This document shows positions 32,531-39,877 of a DNA stretch of 39,877 bases, piece after piece. Below the pieces are notes generated by a model. The model worked only from the letters and a program-made list of their open reading frames with translations. It was not told the DNA's origin and did not search any database. Made by a program: the position numbers and the translations under genes. The number at the start of each line of letters is the position of its first letter. Position 1 is the stretch's first letter. Origin of the DNA: Lentisphaeria bacterium (GTDB lineage: Bacteria; Verrucomicrobiota; Lentisphaeria; Victivallales; Victivallaceae); assembly GCA_900768505.1 (NCBI GenBank), contig CAAGED010000008.1:1-39877 (forward strand). The letters are read 5' to 3'.

Positions 32531-33787
32531 TTAATTTAGTTCCAGAAAACGCATGGCACTCACCACGGCGCTGATGACATTTTCCCCGTCTTTAAGCGTA
32601 TCTGACACGTCGCTACAAACTCGTTTTATGGTCAAAAAACCATCATGGCAACTCATTTGCGACAAATCAAATATCAGTTGAGCCCCCGCTGAAGTTACTG
32701 GAATAATTTTGGAAACACTTTCACTGGCTTTCCCCTTGGTCAAAATAAAATCCAATCTCACATTGCCGCCAATTGTGTTTGAAGCAGAACGTATAAATAA
32801 TTTTATTTTATTGAGGGCAAAAAATTCATCCACCAAAATAATTTCGTCTACTGTCCCGTCAAGTCGATTGCAGATACCAAATTCCTCATCCTGATAAGTG
32901 TACCAGACACGGGGAATCTGCCATAATGCGCCGGAAGCATTGACGTGCAAATCTTCATCACCTAAAAACCAATGATTGGTCAGTTGGTCGATATGCGGTG
33001 TAATGCCGTCAACCCCGTCCCTCCCAGGCGCACCATCACTGCCGTTTACTCCATCCCTACCTGCCGGTCCGGTTTTACCACTTGCGCCCTGAGGACCGAT
33101 CAGTCCGGCCGGAAGTGCAACTGGATCACTGAAATTGGCACTCGAATTTCCCGCCAGACGAAAGTGGAAAAATTTATCGGCGGCAAGTTGCGTATTATGC
33201 CACGTTAAATTGTCGGCACTGAACGCCAGTTCAAATCCGGCTGCCAGCAGGGCACGTACTTGAGATTCATTGAGATATTCCGCTGGCAAAATTTCCGGCT
33301 CGCTACTTCCGGCAATGCGGTTCATAATGCAAAAATCCAATATCTGCAAAACAAAAATTAACTTGCCCGACACATCGTAGCCACTTAATTCGCCATTTAA
33401 TGAGATTTTATTCTTATTGCCGATTGCAGAAATCAGCTCGCTGCTGATAGTATTGTGAATTGGAATTTTTACTAGAGTTGTATCAATAAATCCATTCAAA
33501 TACTCCTCCCTTCCCTTCACCAGGGTTATATTGCCGTGGTCGGCGGCAATTTTGGGCGTAGTGGTGGCATCATAATCGTTGTCCATAACGAAACGCCACG
33601 CCTTGACCGCACTCAGGGCGGCAAAATCATACGCCTGATTGTTCTCTCTGCCCGCAAAGAGCAATAAATTCAGTTCAACCTCCGCCCCCATTACAATTTG
33701 TGGTGCTCCGGCACTCTTGATGCCGCTTAAATCGCAGCACATGCCAACGGTTTCACCAGCGGCAACGCAAAATTTGATTTTCTGCAT
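32531..33787 (-). CDS. Collagen-like protein with phage-tail-fibre-like domains
   Basis: A 418-aa protein with no signal peptide. An N-terminal beta-rich domain (about 1-160) resembles the BppU/tail-fibre-type module: a YDATTTP stretch, then GELSGYDVSGKLIFVLQ. A short module near 185-226 (FELAFSADNLTWH) has the look of tail-protein repeats. Residues 228-263 are 12 uninterrupted Gly-X-Y triplets rich in Asp and Pro, followed by a GITPHI...HWFLGDEDLHV segment common in phage tail and surface proteins, and a C-terminal beta-sandwich-like domain. The start is ATG 33787, with AAGGA 8 nt upstream; the TTG at 33805 is less likely. It is a solitary gene with its own terminator; no phage structural genes are near. 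It may be a captured tail-fibre gene or a non-classically exported adhesin. Confidence 0.8.
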   Translation of the reverse strand: MQKIKFCVAAGETVGMCCDLSGIKSAGAPQIVMGAEVELNLLLFAGRENNQAYDFAALSAVKAWRFVMDNDYDATTTPKIAADHGNITLVKGREEYLNGFIDTTLVKIPIHNTISSELISAIGNKNKISLNGELSGYDVSGKLIFVLQILDFCIMNRIAGSSEPEILPAEYLNESQVRALLAAGFELAFSADNLTWHNTQLAADKFFHFRLAGNSSANFSDPVALPAGLIGPQGASGKTGPAGRDGVNGSDGAPGRDGVDGITPHIDQLTNHWFLGDEDLHVNASGALWQIPRVWYTYQDEEFGICNRLDGTVDEIILVDEFFALNKIKLFIRSASNTIGGNVRLDFILTKGKASESVSKIIPVTSAGAQLIFDLSQMSCHDGFLTIKRVCSDVSDTLKDGENVISAVVSAMRFLELN

Positions 33788-33833
33788 GAACCAATCCTTT
33801 CTCAAAATTCTTAAAAATATGACAAAAAAACCG

Positions 33834-33862
33834 AAATACTTCTAAAATGCAAAAAAAGTCAA
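33834..33862 (-). promoter_or_regulatory. Possible promoter of the collagen-like gene
   Basis: On the minus strand TTGACT (33857-33862) and GTATTT (33834-33839) are 17 nt apart. The -35 is good and the -10 is weak. Confidence 0.4.
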
Positions 33863-33901
33863 CCCAAAATAAAAAAAACATTATTTTTTTATAAAAACAG
33901 C

Positions 33902-33930
33902 TTGTCATCATAAAATAAAGCATGTAAAGT
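33902..33930 (+). promoter_or_regulatory. Promoter of the TetR-efflux operon
   Basis: TTGTCA (33902-33907) and TAAAGT (33925-33930), exactly 17 nt apart. The predicted start near 33937 lies inside the palindromic operator. Confidence 0.6.
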
Positions 33931-33932
33931 AA

Positions 33933-33948
33933 TCGTTATTAGTAACGA
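33933..33948. promoter_or_regulatory. Palindromic operator for the TetR repressor
   Basis: TCGTTA-TTAG-TAACGA is a perfect 6+4+6 inverted repeat overlapping the predicted transcription start. A second palindrome, TTATC-A-GATAA, lies at 33955-33965. Both are well placed for autorepression. Confidence 0.55.
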
Positions 33949-33984
33949 AAAACATTATCAGATAAAAAACTTCAGGAGGTTAAT

Positions 33985-34581
33985 ATGTCAAAATATCCGG
34001 AAAAAATGCGTGATATGATTTCCGAAACTATCCGCAACAATATTCATCAGGCAGGGATTGACATCATTCGCGAAGCCGGCTGGAATTCCTTCACCACCGA
34101 GAAAATCGCCGAACGGGTCGGAGTCTCCCGTGGCGTTTTATATAATTATTTTAAAAATAAGGAGGAGATTGCTCACTCGATTATTGAAGCATCATTTGAA
34201 AATTTCACCCGGAAACTGGCGGATTTGGCCAACTTGCCGGAAACGGCGGAATCCAGACTGCGTAAAATGGCGCAACTGACGGTGAATGACTTCATGCAGC
34301 AGCGGGAGATGCACCGCGCATTTATGGAGAATTTGCCTCCCCCCAGCCCCGGCAAGGCTGATCACCCGGCGGTGAAGGGGCATTTGCGTAAAGACGAGCT
34401 TTTTTTTGAGGTGATAAAATCCGGAATATCCAGCGGTGAATTTGTTGCTGTCAATGTGGAGGCAGCCGGAACACTGCTGCAGGGCGGATTGCAGGAATTG
34501 TGTATAAAATCAATTTTTTCACCGCAGGCAATCAGTCCGGATAACTTGATTGATATTTTCTTGAAAGGCATTAAAAGATGA
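33985..34581 (+). CDS. TetR-family transcriptional repressor
   Basis: A 198-aa cytosolic regulator. The N-terminal helix-turn-helix is typical: GWNSFTTEKIAERVGVSRG followed by VLYNYFKNKEEI. The C-terminal ligand domain is not recognised. A strong SD (AGGAGG) is 5 nt before the ATG. The stop overlaps the TolC-like start (ATGA-type), so the repressor is the first gene of the efflux operon and likely controls it through the palindrome at 33933-33948; the inducer is unknown. Confidence 0.92.
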   Translation: MSKYPEKMRDMISETIRNNIHQAGIDIIREAGWNSFTTEKIAERVGVSRGVLYNYFKNKEEIAHSIIEASFENFTRKLADLANLPETAESRLRKMAQLTVNDFMQQREMHRAFMENLPPPSPGKADHPAVKGHLRKDELFFEVIKSGISSGEFVAVNVEAAGTLLQGGLQELCIKSIFSPQAISPDNLIDIFLKGIKR

Positions 34582-36023
34582 AACTTGTTTCCAAACCGTA
34601 TTTATATTTTTGCTCGCTACTGCTGCTGGCCGGCTGCGCCGATTACGCCAAGCCGCCGATTTCAGTGGACAACATCAGTTATACCAAACTGCAGGAGAAG
34701 GAAAAAAGCCTGATTCCGCCTGACATCAAGCTGCTGACCCTGGGCGAGGCACAACAAATCGCCTTGGCCAATAACCAGGATTTCAAAAGTATACAATTTT
34801 CTCTGGATTCAGCTCGATCCAGATACTTTCAGAGCATGTCATATTATGCGCCGACCCTCAATGCCGGCATGACCATATCACAAAGTTTCAACCGCACCTA
34901 CTCCTCCCACAATACACCAAAAAATCACGGACAATCTGAATCCTACCAGCCGGGAATTTCCGGGCAACTGCTGATTTTTGACTGCCTGGCTCGAGAATTC
35001 AATCTGCTGGCCGCCAAGGTCGGCGTTCATCAGGCTCAGAGTAACATCGACGATGCCAAACGAATTCTTCTGCGGGCGGTGGCATACGCCTACAATGACA
35101 TTCAATTGGCATTGACCCAGCGCCAAATTATTCAGGCGCAGTTGAATTACAGTATTCAAATGCTGGAGGAGGCACGGAATAAATATAATGCCGGCACCAC
35201 CTTGCTCAGCGATGTAAACAACTTCGAAATCACCAGAAAAAACAGCGAACTGGAACTTATCGCCATCAATTACAACATCAAGGCCAATAAATATATCCTG
35301 GCCGGCTACCTGGGGTTGACCGACGGTACAATTCCGGAACATATTGAATTTCCCGATATCACCATGCCGGAAGATGTTTTTCTGCCCAATGTGGAGTTCT
35401 ACATTGATCAGGCGCTGAAGAATCGACCGGATTTAAAGGTGTTGCGCGATCAGTTCAAAATCAGCAAGTATAATTACTGGACAACCATCGCCAATTTGGG
35501 CCCCACTATCAACGGCACTTACCAGCTGAATTACAATCAATCCCGCAACCTCTCTCACGGCAGTGACGGAGCTCGCACTTCCAGCAATTCCGGCAGTGGC
35601 GGTTTTGGCTACGGACTAAATGCCTCATGGGTGCTTTTCGACGGCTTCGCCAATTATAACAACATAAAAATTGCCGCGGCCAATATGGCGCAGGCCGATT
35701 ATAATCAGGCTCAAAACTGGATTGACATTATTACCGAGGTACGCAACGCATACGAAAATTATGTATCCAGTGTAGAGGCGGCTAAACTATCTCAACAAAT
35801 ATACCAGCTAACCCTGGAGACCCGCAATTTGGTGGACAACGAATACAACGCCGGTACCGCCCTGGTAACCCGGGTTAACCAGGCCGAAACCGCCCTGGTG
35901 CAGGCACAAAATAATTTAGCCACTGCCATTGTAAATATATCCAATGCGCAAGCTCAGCTTGACGCCGCAATTTATGGAAGCATGCAACTTGAGGAAGAGA
36001 GTAAAAATGAAAAAAACAATTAA
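34578..36023 (+). CDS. TolC-family outer-membrane efflux lipoprotein
   Basis: A 481-aa outer-membrane channel subunit. The signal peptide ends in LLLAGC, so the protein is probably acylated, as in the OprM/CusC branch. Two OEP repeats with long alpha-helical hairpins follow; repeat 1 contains LTLGEAQQIALANN and repeat 2 contains YIDQALKNRPDLKVLRDQ. The Gly/Ser/Asn-rich stretch SHGSDGARTSSNSGSGG near the second repeat probably forms an external loop. It overlaps the TetR gene by 4 nt and the adaptor gene by 17 nt, consistent with one pump operon. Confidence 0.92.
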   Translation: MKLVSKPYLYFCSLLLLAGCADYAKPPISVDNISYTKLQEKEKSLIPPDIKLLTLGEAQQIALANNQDFKSIQFSLDSARSRYFQSMSYYAPTLNAGMTISQSFNRTYSSHNTPKNHGQSESYQPGISGQLLIFDCLAREFNLLAAKVGVHQAQSNIDDAKRILLRAVAYAYNDIQLALTQRQIIQAQLNYSIQMLEEARNKYNAGTTLLSDVNNFEITRKNSELELIAINYNIKANKYILAGYLGLTDGTIPEHIEFPDITMPEDVFLPNVEFYIDQALKNRPDLKVLRDQFKISKYNYWTTIANLGPTINGTYQLNYNQSRNLSHGSDGARTSSNSGSGGFGYGLNASWVLFDGFANYNNIKIAAANMAQADYNQAQNWIDIITEVRNAYENYVSSVEAAKLSQQIYQLTLETRNLVDNEYNAGTALVTRVNQAETALVQAQNNLATAIVNISNAQAQLDAAIYGSMQLEEESKNEKNN

Positions 36024-37323
36024 ATTTATTCTGATCACACTGATTATCGCCGGTATCGCTTTTGCCGGCTACAAAATTTACCACAGTTACGCCGGAGTGG
36101 AAAAAATTACCGTATTCAAAACCGAATCCATCACCCGGGCCGATTTGATGCGTTCCATCTCCGCCACCGGCACGGTTGAGCCGGAGGAGCTGGTCAACGT
36201 CGGAGCGCAGGTCAACGGAAAAATTATGAGTTTCGGCGCCGACGCCCAGGGGAAAACGGTTGATTTCGGTTCAAAAGTTACCAAGGGAATGGTTTTAGCG
36301 CTAATTGACGATATTATTTACAAGGCTGAATTGCAGGAGGCACAGGCCGCCAAGCAGCAGGCGGAGGCTGCCATTGTTACCGCAAAAGCATCCATCAAGG
36401 ACGCACAAGCAAGTGAGTTATTGGCAAAAAACAATTGGGAGCGCGCCCAGTTGCTCTACAAAGAAAAATCCATGACCAAGAGCGATTATGAAAGCAATCA
36501 GGCCGCTTACGACTCCGCCATCGCACAAACCGAAAAATCCCGAGCCTCCCTTAATGAAGCTCAGGCTAAACTGCTCACCAGCGAGGCGACACTGGTAAAA
36601 GCTCAGCGCAATTTGGAATACTGCACCATCACCTCCCCAGTTGACGGCATAATTATCGACCGGCGGGTCAGCGTTGGACAAACCGTGGTATCCAATCAGA
36701 CGGCGTCAAGTATCTTCCTAGTCGCCAGCGATTTCAAGCGGATGCAGGTTTGGGTTTCGGTAAACGAAGCGGATATTGGAGCAATCACGCCGGGAATGCC
36801 GGTGCAGTTCTTCTGCGATGCCTTTCCGGGAGTGGAATTCCGGGGTGAGGTTTTCAGAATCCGACTCAACGCCACCTTGTCATCCAATGTGGTAACCTAC
36901 ATTGTGGAGGTGAACGCCGATAATGCGGAGGGTAAATTAATCCCCTACCTCACTGCCAACGTCAAATTCATCCGGGCAGAACACAAAGACGTGATGGCAC
37001 TGCCAAGTTCGATTTTACGCTACACTCCGCCGGAAGAATTGCTGACCAATCCCTCGGCTCGACCTGCCGGAGAAAATGAAGCAGTTTTATATGTTGCCTC
37101 ATCGGAAAATAAATTGCGTCCGGTTTTGGTAAAAACCGGGTTGAATACCGGTTCAATGGTGGAAATTATCTCCTCGGAACTCAAAGCTGGTGATGCCGTC
37201 GTCTCCGGGGTGGAAGTGCTTAGCTCCACCCCTGCGGAAACCGGTGGAACCGCCACCAAAAATCCATTCCTCCCCACGCCCCCCAAACGCAGCGGTAAAT
37301 CCGGCGCGGCGACAGCGCGTTAA
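36007..37323 (+). CDS. Periplasmic adaptor (HlyD/MacA-like membrane fusion protein)
   Basis: A 438-aa inner-membrane-anchored adaptor. An N-terminal TM helix (about 5-25) precedes a lipoyl/barrel-sandwich half (ATGTVEPEELVNVGAQVNG), a long helical hairpin rich in Ala, Gln, Glu and Lys, and the closing lipoyl half (CTITSPVDGIIIDRRVSVGQ). A beta-barrel and membrane-proximal domain follow, and the C-terminus is Pro/Gly/Thr-rich and probably disordered. It links the MacB-like pump to the TolC-like channel. The start at ATG 36007 lies 17 nt inside the previous gene; the frame is open to 35944 but that is inside the TolC-like gene. Confidence 0.92.
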   Translation: MKKTIKFILITLIIAGIAFAGYKIYHSYAGVEKITVFKTESITRADLMRSISATGTVEPEELVNVGAQVNGKIMSFGADAQGKTVDFGSKVTKGMVLALIDDIIYKAELQEAQAAKQQAEAAIVTAKASIKDAQASELLAKNNWERAQLLYKEKSMTKSDYESNQAAYDSAIAQTEKSRASLNEAQAKLLTSEATLVKAQRNLEYCTITSPVDGIIIDRRVSVGQTVVSNQTASSIFLVASDFKRMQVWVSVNEADIGAITPGMPVQFFCDAFPGVEFRGEVFRIRLNATLSSNVVTYIVEVNADNAEGKLIPYLTANVKFIRAEHKDVMALPSSILRYTPPEELLTNPSARPAGENEAVLYVASSENKLRPVLVKTGLNTGSMVEIISSELKAGDAVVSGVEVLSSTPAETGGTATKNPFLPTPPKRSGKSGAATAR

Positions 37324-37380
37324 TAATCCCCGGAACCCAAACAATGTTAATCCCAAAACAACCTTAGCAACGAGTATGAA

Positions 37381-38082
37381 ATGAAACCACTTATTGAATT
37401 AAAAAATATTCGAAAAACCTACTTTCTGGGCGAAATTGACGTCCCGGTTCTGAAGGGCATTTCGCTGGAAATCGGCAGCGGCGAATACGTTGCCTTGATG
37501 GGCGCCTCCGGTTCCGGCAAGAGTACGCTGATGAATATTCTCGGTTGTCTCGACCGCCCCACCTCCGGCGATTATCTGCTGGACGGGGAAGAGGTCGGAC
37601 GGGTTTCCGGAGATCGACGCGCCATGATTCGAAATCGCAAAATCGGCTTTGTATTTCAAAATTTCAATCTGCTGCCCCGCACCACGGCACTGGACAACGT
37701 CATCATGCCGCTGAATTACACCGCTCAAAACCTCTCAGCCGCCGAATGCCGGCGCCGGGGATTAGAGGCGCTGGCGCAGGTTGGGATCGCCGACCGCGCC
37801 GACCACCACCCATCGCAACTTTCGGGAGGTCAACAGCAGCGGGTGGCCATCGCCCGGGCATTGATAAATCATCCGCCGGTGATTTTCGCCGACGAACCAA
37901 CCGGCAATCTGGATTCCAAAACCAGCGTAGAGGTTATGGAGATGTTCAGTTCACTCAACCGAGAGGGGATTACGGTAATTCTGGTAACCCACTCCAACGA
38001 AATTGCCGACTGCGCCGGCAGAACAATTCACATCAGCGATGGCTTGGTGGTAGCCGGAGCTTATCTGGAAGGGAAGGCATAA
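37381..38082 (+). CDS. ABC transporter ATP-binding protein (MacB/LolD type)
   Basis: A 233-aa ATPase that powers the permease encoded next. Walker A GASGSGKST is near 39-47, the signature LSGGQQQRVAIARAL near 140-154, Walker B VIFADEPTGNLDS near 160-172 and the H-loop LVTHS near 200-204. It is of the LolD/MacB-N type. It is a separate subunit, not fused to the permease as in E. coli MacB. The gap to the permease gene is 1 nt and to the adaptor gene 57 nt. Confidence 0.95.
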   Translation: MKPLIELKNIRKTYFLGEIDVPVLKGISLEIGSGEYVALMGASGSGKSTLMNILGCLDRPTSGDYLLDGEEVGRVSGDRRAMIRNRKIGFVFQNFNLLPRTTALDNVIMPLNYTAQNLSAAECRRRGLEALAQVGIADRADHHPSQLSGGQQQRVAIARALINHPPVIFADEPTGNLDSKTSVEVMEMFSSLNREGITVILVTHSNEIADCAGRTIHISDGLVVAGAYLEGKA

Positions 38083-38083
38083 T

Positions 38084-39445
38084 ATGCGTAGTATAAACAC
38101 CTTGATAACCTCGCTTAATTCCCTGCGCCGCAATCCGACCCGTACAGTATTAACCACTCTGGGCATTGTAATCGGCATTGCCGCCGTAATCACCATGATG
38201 GAAATCGGCAACGGTTCCAAGAATTCAATTCGTACTTCAATTGAGCAGATGGGAGCCAATTCGGTAATGATTATGCCAGGCAGTATGCAGCCTCCCGGCG
38301 GCGCCCGTCAAGGCGCCGGAACTGCCGTTTCGCTGGTGCCGTCGGATGCTGACGCCATTGCAACTGAGTGCCCCAGCGTAGGAGCTTATTCCCCGGTAGT
38401 GCGCTCCAACGGCATACAAATCATCTTCGGCAACACCAATTGGTCTCCCAGCAACCTGTACGGAGTAGCGCCGGCATATCTGGCCATCCGCAACTGGACT
38501 ATCGCTCAAGGGCGGGTTTTCACCGAACAGGAACTTGATGCCAACGCCCGGGTCTGCCTGGTGGGGTCAACCGTGGTTCGGGAGGTATTCAAGGGCGAAT
38601 CGCCATTGAATTGCGAATTGCGAATCGGTGAAGTGGCATTTAAAGTAATCGGCGTTCTGCAATCCAAGGGCGCCAATATGATGGGTATGGACGAAGACGA
38701 TGTGGTATTGACCCCATGGACCACCATGCGAATGCGGATTACCGGGCTGAAAATGGGATCAGCCAGCAACACCACAAGTTCAATTTCCGACTCGCCGGGA
38801 GAACGTTTTGCCGTCAGCGGGCTGGCGCTCTACCCGGAGCAGGAAAAATCCATCACCAGAGATTATCTCTTCTACCCGCGCTTCACCCAACTCAATCAGA
38901 TTATCTTCTCGGCAGTTTCCACTGATAAAATTGATCAAGCGATTGAAGAAGTAAGCGAGCTGCTGCGTAAACGTCACCGCATCAAAAGCACCGATGAAGA
39001 CGACTTCCATATCCGAAATTCAGCTGATTTCATGAGTATGCTGAATAAAACCAGTACTTTGATGACCAATCTTCTACTTGGAGTGGCATTGATTTCACTG
39101 GTGGTCGGCGGCGTTGGAATTATGAATATTATGCTCGTTTCAGTAACCGAGCGCACCCGGGAAATCGGTCTGCGAATGGCAGTTGGCGCCCGTTCACGAG
39201 ATATTCTAAAGCAATTTCTCATCGAATCCGTCGTTCTCTGCCTGACCGGCGGAATTCTCGGGATTCTTATCGGACACGGCAGTGCCTTGTTAATTGAGCA
39301 TTACGCCAAATGGCCAATTGAAGGCAGTCCGGCGGCAATTATTGCGGCAGTGGCGGTTTCGGCTTCGGTGGGAATTGTTTTCGGTTTTTACCCGGCGTGG
39401 AAAGCCTCGAAATTGGATCCGATTGAAGCATTGCGTTACGAATAA
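38084..39445 (+). CDS. ABC transporter permease (MacB-PCD/FtsX type)
   Basis: A 453-aa inner-membrane permease. TM1 (TTLGIVIGIAAVITMMEIG) is followed by a ~230-residue periplasmic MacB-PCD-type domain. Three further TM helices form the FtsX domain, with VGGVGIMNIMLVSVTERTRE and the conserved REIGLRMAVGARSRDI stretch. With the ATPase, adaptor and channel it would form a tripartite MacA-MacB-TolC-type pump, which moves drugs, peptides or lipids out of the periplasm; the substrate cannot be read from sequence. The last gene of the operon; a terminator follows. Confidence 0.94.
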   Translation: MRSINTLITSLNSLRRNPTRTVLTTLGIVIGIAAVITMMEIGNGSKNSIRTSIEQMGANSVMIMPGSMQPPGGARQGAGTAVSLVPSDADAIATECPSVGAYSPVVRSNGIQIIFGNTNWSPSNLYGVAPAYLAIRNWTIAQGRVFTEQELDANARVCLVGSTVVREVFKGESPLNCELRIGEVAFKVIGVLQSKGANMMGMDEDDVVLTPWTTMRMRITGLKMGSASNTTSSISDSPGERFAVSGLALYPEQEKSITRDYLFYPRFTQLNQIIFSAVSTDKIDQAIEEVSELLRKRHRIKSTDEDDFHIRNSADFMSMLNKTSTLMTNLLLGVALISLVVGGVGIMNIMLVSVTERTREIGLRMAVGARSRDILKQFLIESVVLCLTGGILGILIGHGSALLIEHYAKWPIEGSPAAIIAAVAVSASVGIVFGFYPAWKASKLDPIEALRYE

Positions 39446-39452
39446 AAAAACA

Positions 39453-39497
39453 AAGCGGATTTGCTTTCAGTAAAAAGGCAGATCCGCTTATTTTATT
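39453..39497 (+). terminator. Intrinsic terminator of the TetR-efflux operon
   Basis: AAGCGGAT (39453-39460) and ATCCGCTT (39482-39489) form an 8-bp stem with a 21-nt loop, followed by TTATTTTATTT. It starts 8 nt after the permease stop. Confidence 0.65.
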
Positions 39498-39624
39498 TCA
39501 AAGTATGATTCCGCTAAAATTTATCCAATTTTTTTTCCAGGGGAAAAAAAATTTCACCAATCCCGCCACCTGACGGTTATTCAACTAGGGAAAGGCAAAA
39601 ATTTGACTTGCCGTAAATTCCCAA

Positions 39625-39747
39625 CTAGAGAAATCGGAGTTCCGTTTTCACCGTTTTCCCTGCCATAAAACTTCCCTGCTCCCGGATAATCAGCGGCAAC
39701 TCATCTTCAGCAGCAGCGTCAGATAAACGCTCCGGTAAATTTTGCAC
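39625..39747 (-). pseudogene. Possible remnant of an alpha/beta-hydrolase gene
   Basis: A minus-strand frame of about 40 codons from a GTG at 39747 ends in TAG at 39625. Its last part reads LIIREQGSFMAGKTVKTEL. The EQGSF-x-x-G-x-T/V pattern resembles the N-terminus of some secreted alpha/beta hydrolases. The frame then stops and nothing related follows, so it looks like a decayed 5' fragment. No signal peptide and no good SD (GAGG is only 2 nt before GTG). It could also be chance coding. Confidence 0.3.
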
Positions 39748-39877
39748 TACCTCTTTATATAGTCGATTATGAAAAATTATTTAACAAATTGAATATCAAT
39801 GGAAAACCATGATTTTTCATGATATATTATTGCAAGAAACTCGTATAAAATCGAAAGAAAGCTTGCAAAATGATGAC

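Larger units (their letters stand above)
39446..39877. other. 432-nt right-edge region: terminator, inverted repeats, possible gene remnant
   Basis: It holds the efflux operon terminator (39453-39497), a perfect 12-bp AT-rich inverted repeat AATTTTTTTTCC/GGAAAAAAAATT (39527-39538 with 39542-39553), two copies of CAACTAG followed by RGAAA 40 nt apart (39582 and 39622), a short minus-strand frame (39625-39747) and the CATGA-TTTT-TCATG repeat (39808-39821). No intact gene is visible. Confidence 0.5.

Noticed and set aside
1..39877. CRISPR array, tRNA/rRNA genes, insertion sequences, prophage
   Set aside because: No regularly spaced repeats, T-arm-like or rRNA-like stretches, transposase or integrase genes were seen on either strand.

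Overview
The window looks like a chromosomal segment of a Lentisphaerota-type bacterium (PVC superphylum, Victivallis-like). This is inferred from the pseudopilin with a KFTLIELL-type N-terminus fused to a short globular domain, from Gram-negative envelope features (lipoproteins, TolC, an O-antigen-ligase-like protein) and from overall gene style. The phylum call is an inference from gene style, not from an rRNA. Most genes are ordinary chromosomal housekeeping genes with Shine-Dalgarno (SD) sites. There is no sign of a prophage, integrase, insertion sequence, CRISPR array, tRNA or rRNA.

Layout, left part (1-16016, all minus strand, so transcription runs right to left). An 823-aa secreted clan-A glycoside hydrolase overlaps an 839-aa secreted protein of unknown function with a PA14-like segment. 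Next come a stand-alone glycogen-binding CBM48 protein with its own terminator, alpha-glucan phosphorylase (glgP) and glycogen synthase (glgA). Then follows an RNA/envelope operon with a clear promoter: LysM lipoprotein - phoH - pgpH-like 7TM-HD phosphodiesterase - ybeY. The last gene is a LOG-family nucleotide phosphoribohydrolase.

Middle (16270-32150, almost all plus strand). A cellulose-synthase-like family 2 glycosyltransferase is translationally coupled to a pseudopilin and diverges from the glycoside hydrolase. It is followed by rplU, purC, a DUF4105/Lnb-like membrane protein, a minus-strand GGQ release-factor-like protein, purD-thiG-thiH, a chagasin-like lipoprotein, a small PQ-loop-like membrane protein, a GtrA-like protein, argD-argF, mntP and an O-antigen-ligase/TPR protein.

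Right part (32531-39877). A solitary minus-strand gene encodes a collagen-like, phage-tail-fibre-like protein. A tightly packed TetR - TolC - MacA-like adaptor - ABC ATPase - MacB/FtsX permease operon diverges from it. The TetR gene has a palindromic operator at its predicted transcription start. The last ~430 nt hold a terminator, inverted repeats and what looks like the remnant of an alpha/beta-hydrolase gene.

The most interesting parts are four: the divergent glycan module at 11036-18505 (membrane glycan synthase plus pseudopilin against a secreted hydrolase plus a large unknown protein), the lone glycogen-binding domain in a glycogen locus, the orphan tail-fibre-like collagen protein, and the chagasin-like lipoprotein cassette. 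None of these can be shown to be a new system from sequence reading alone.
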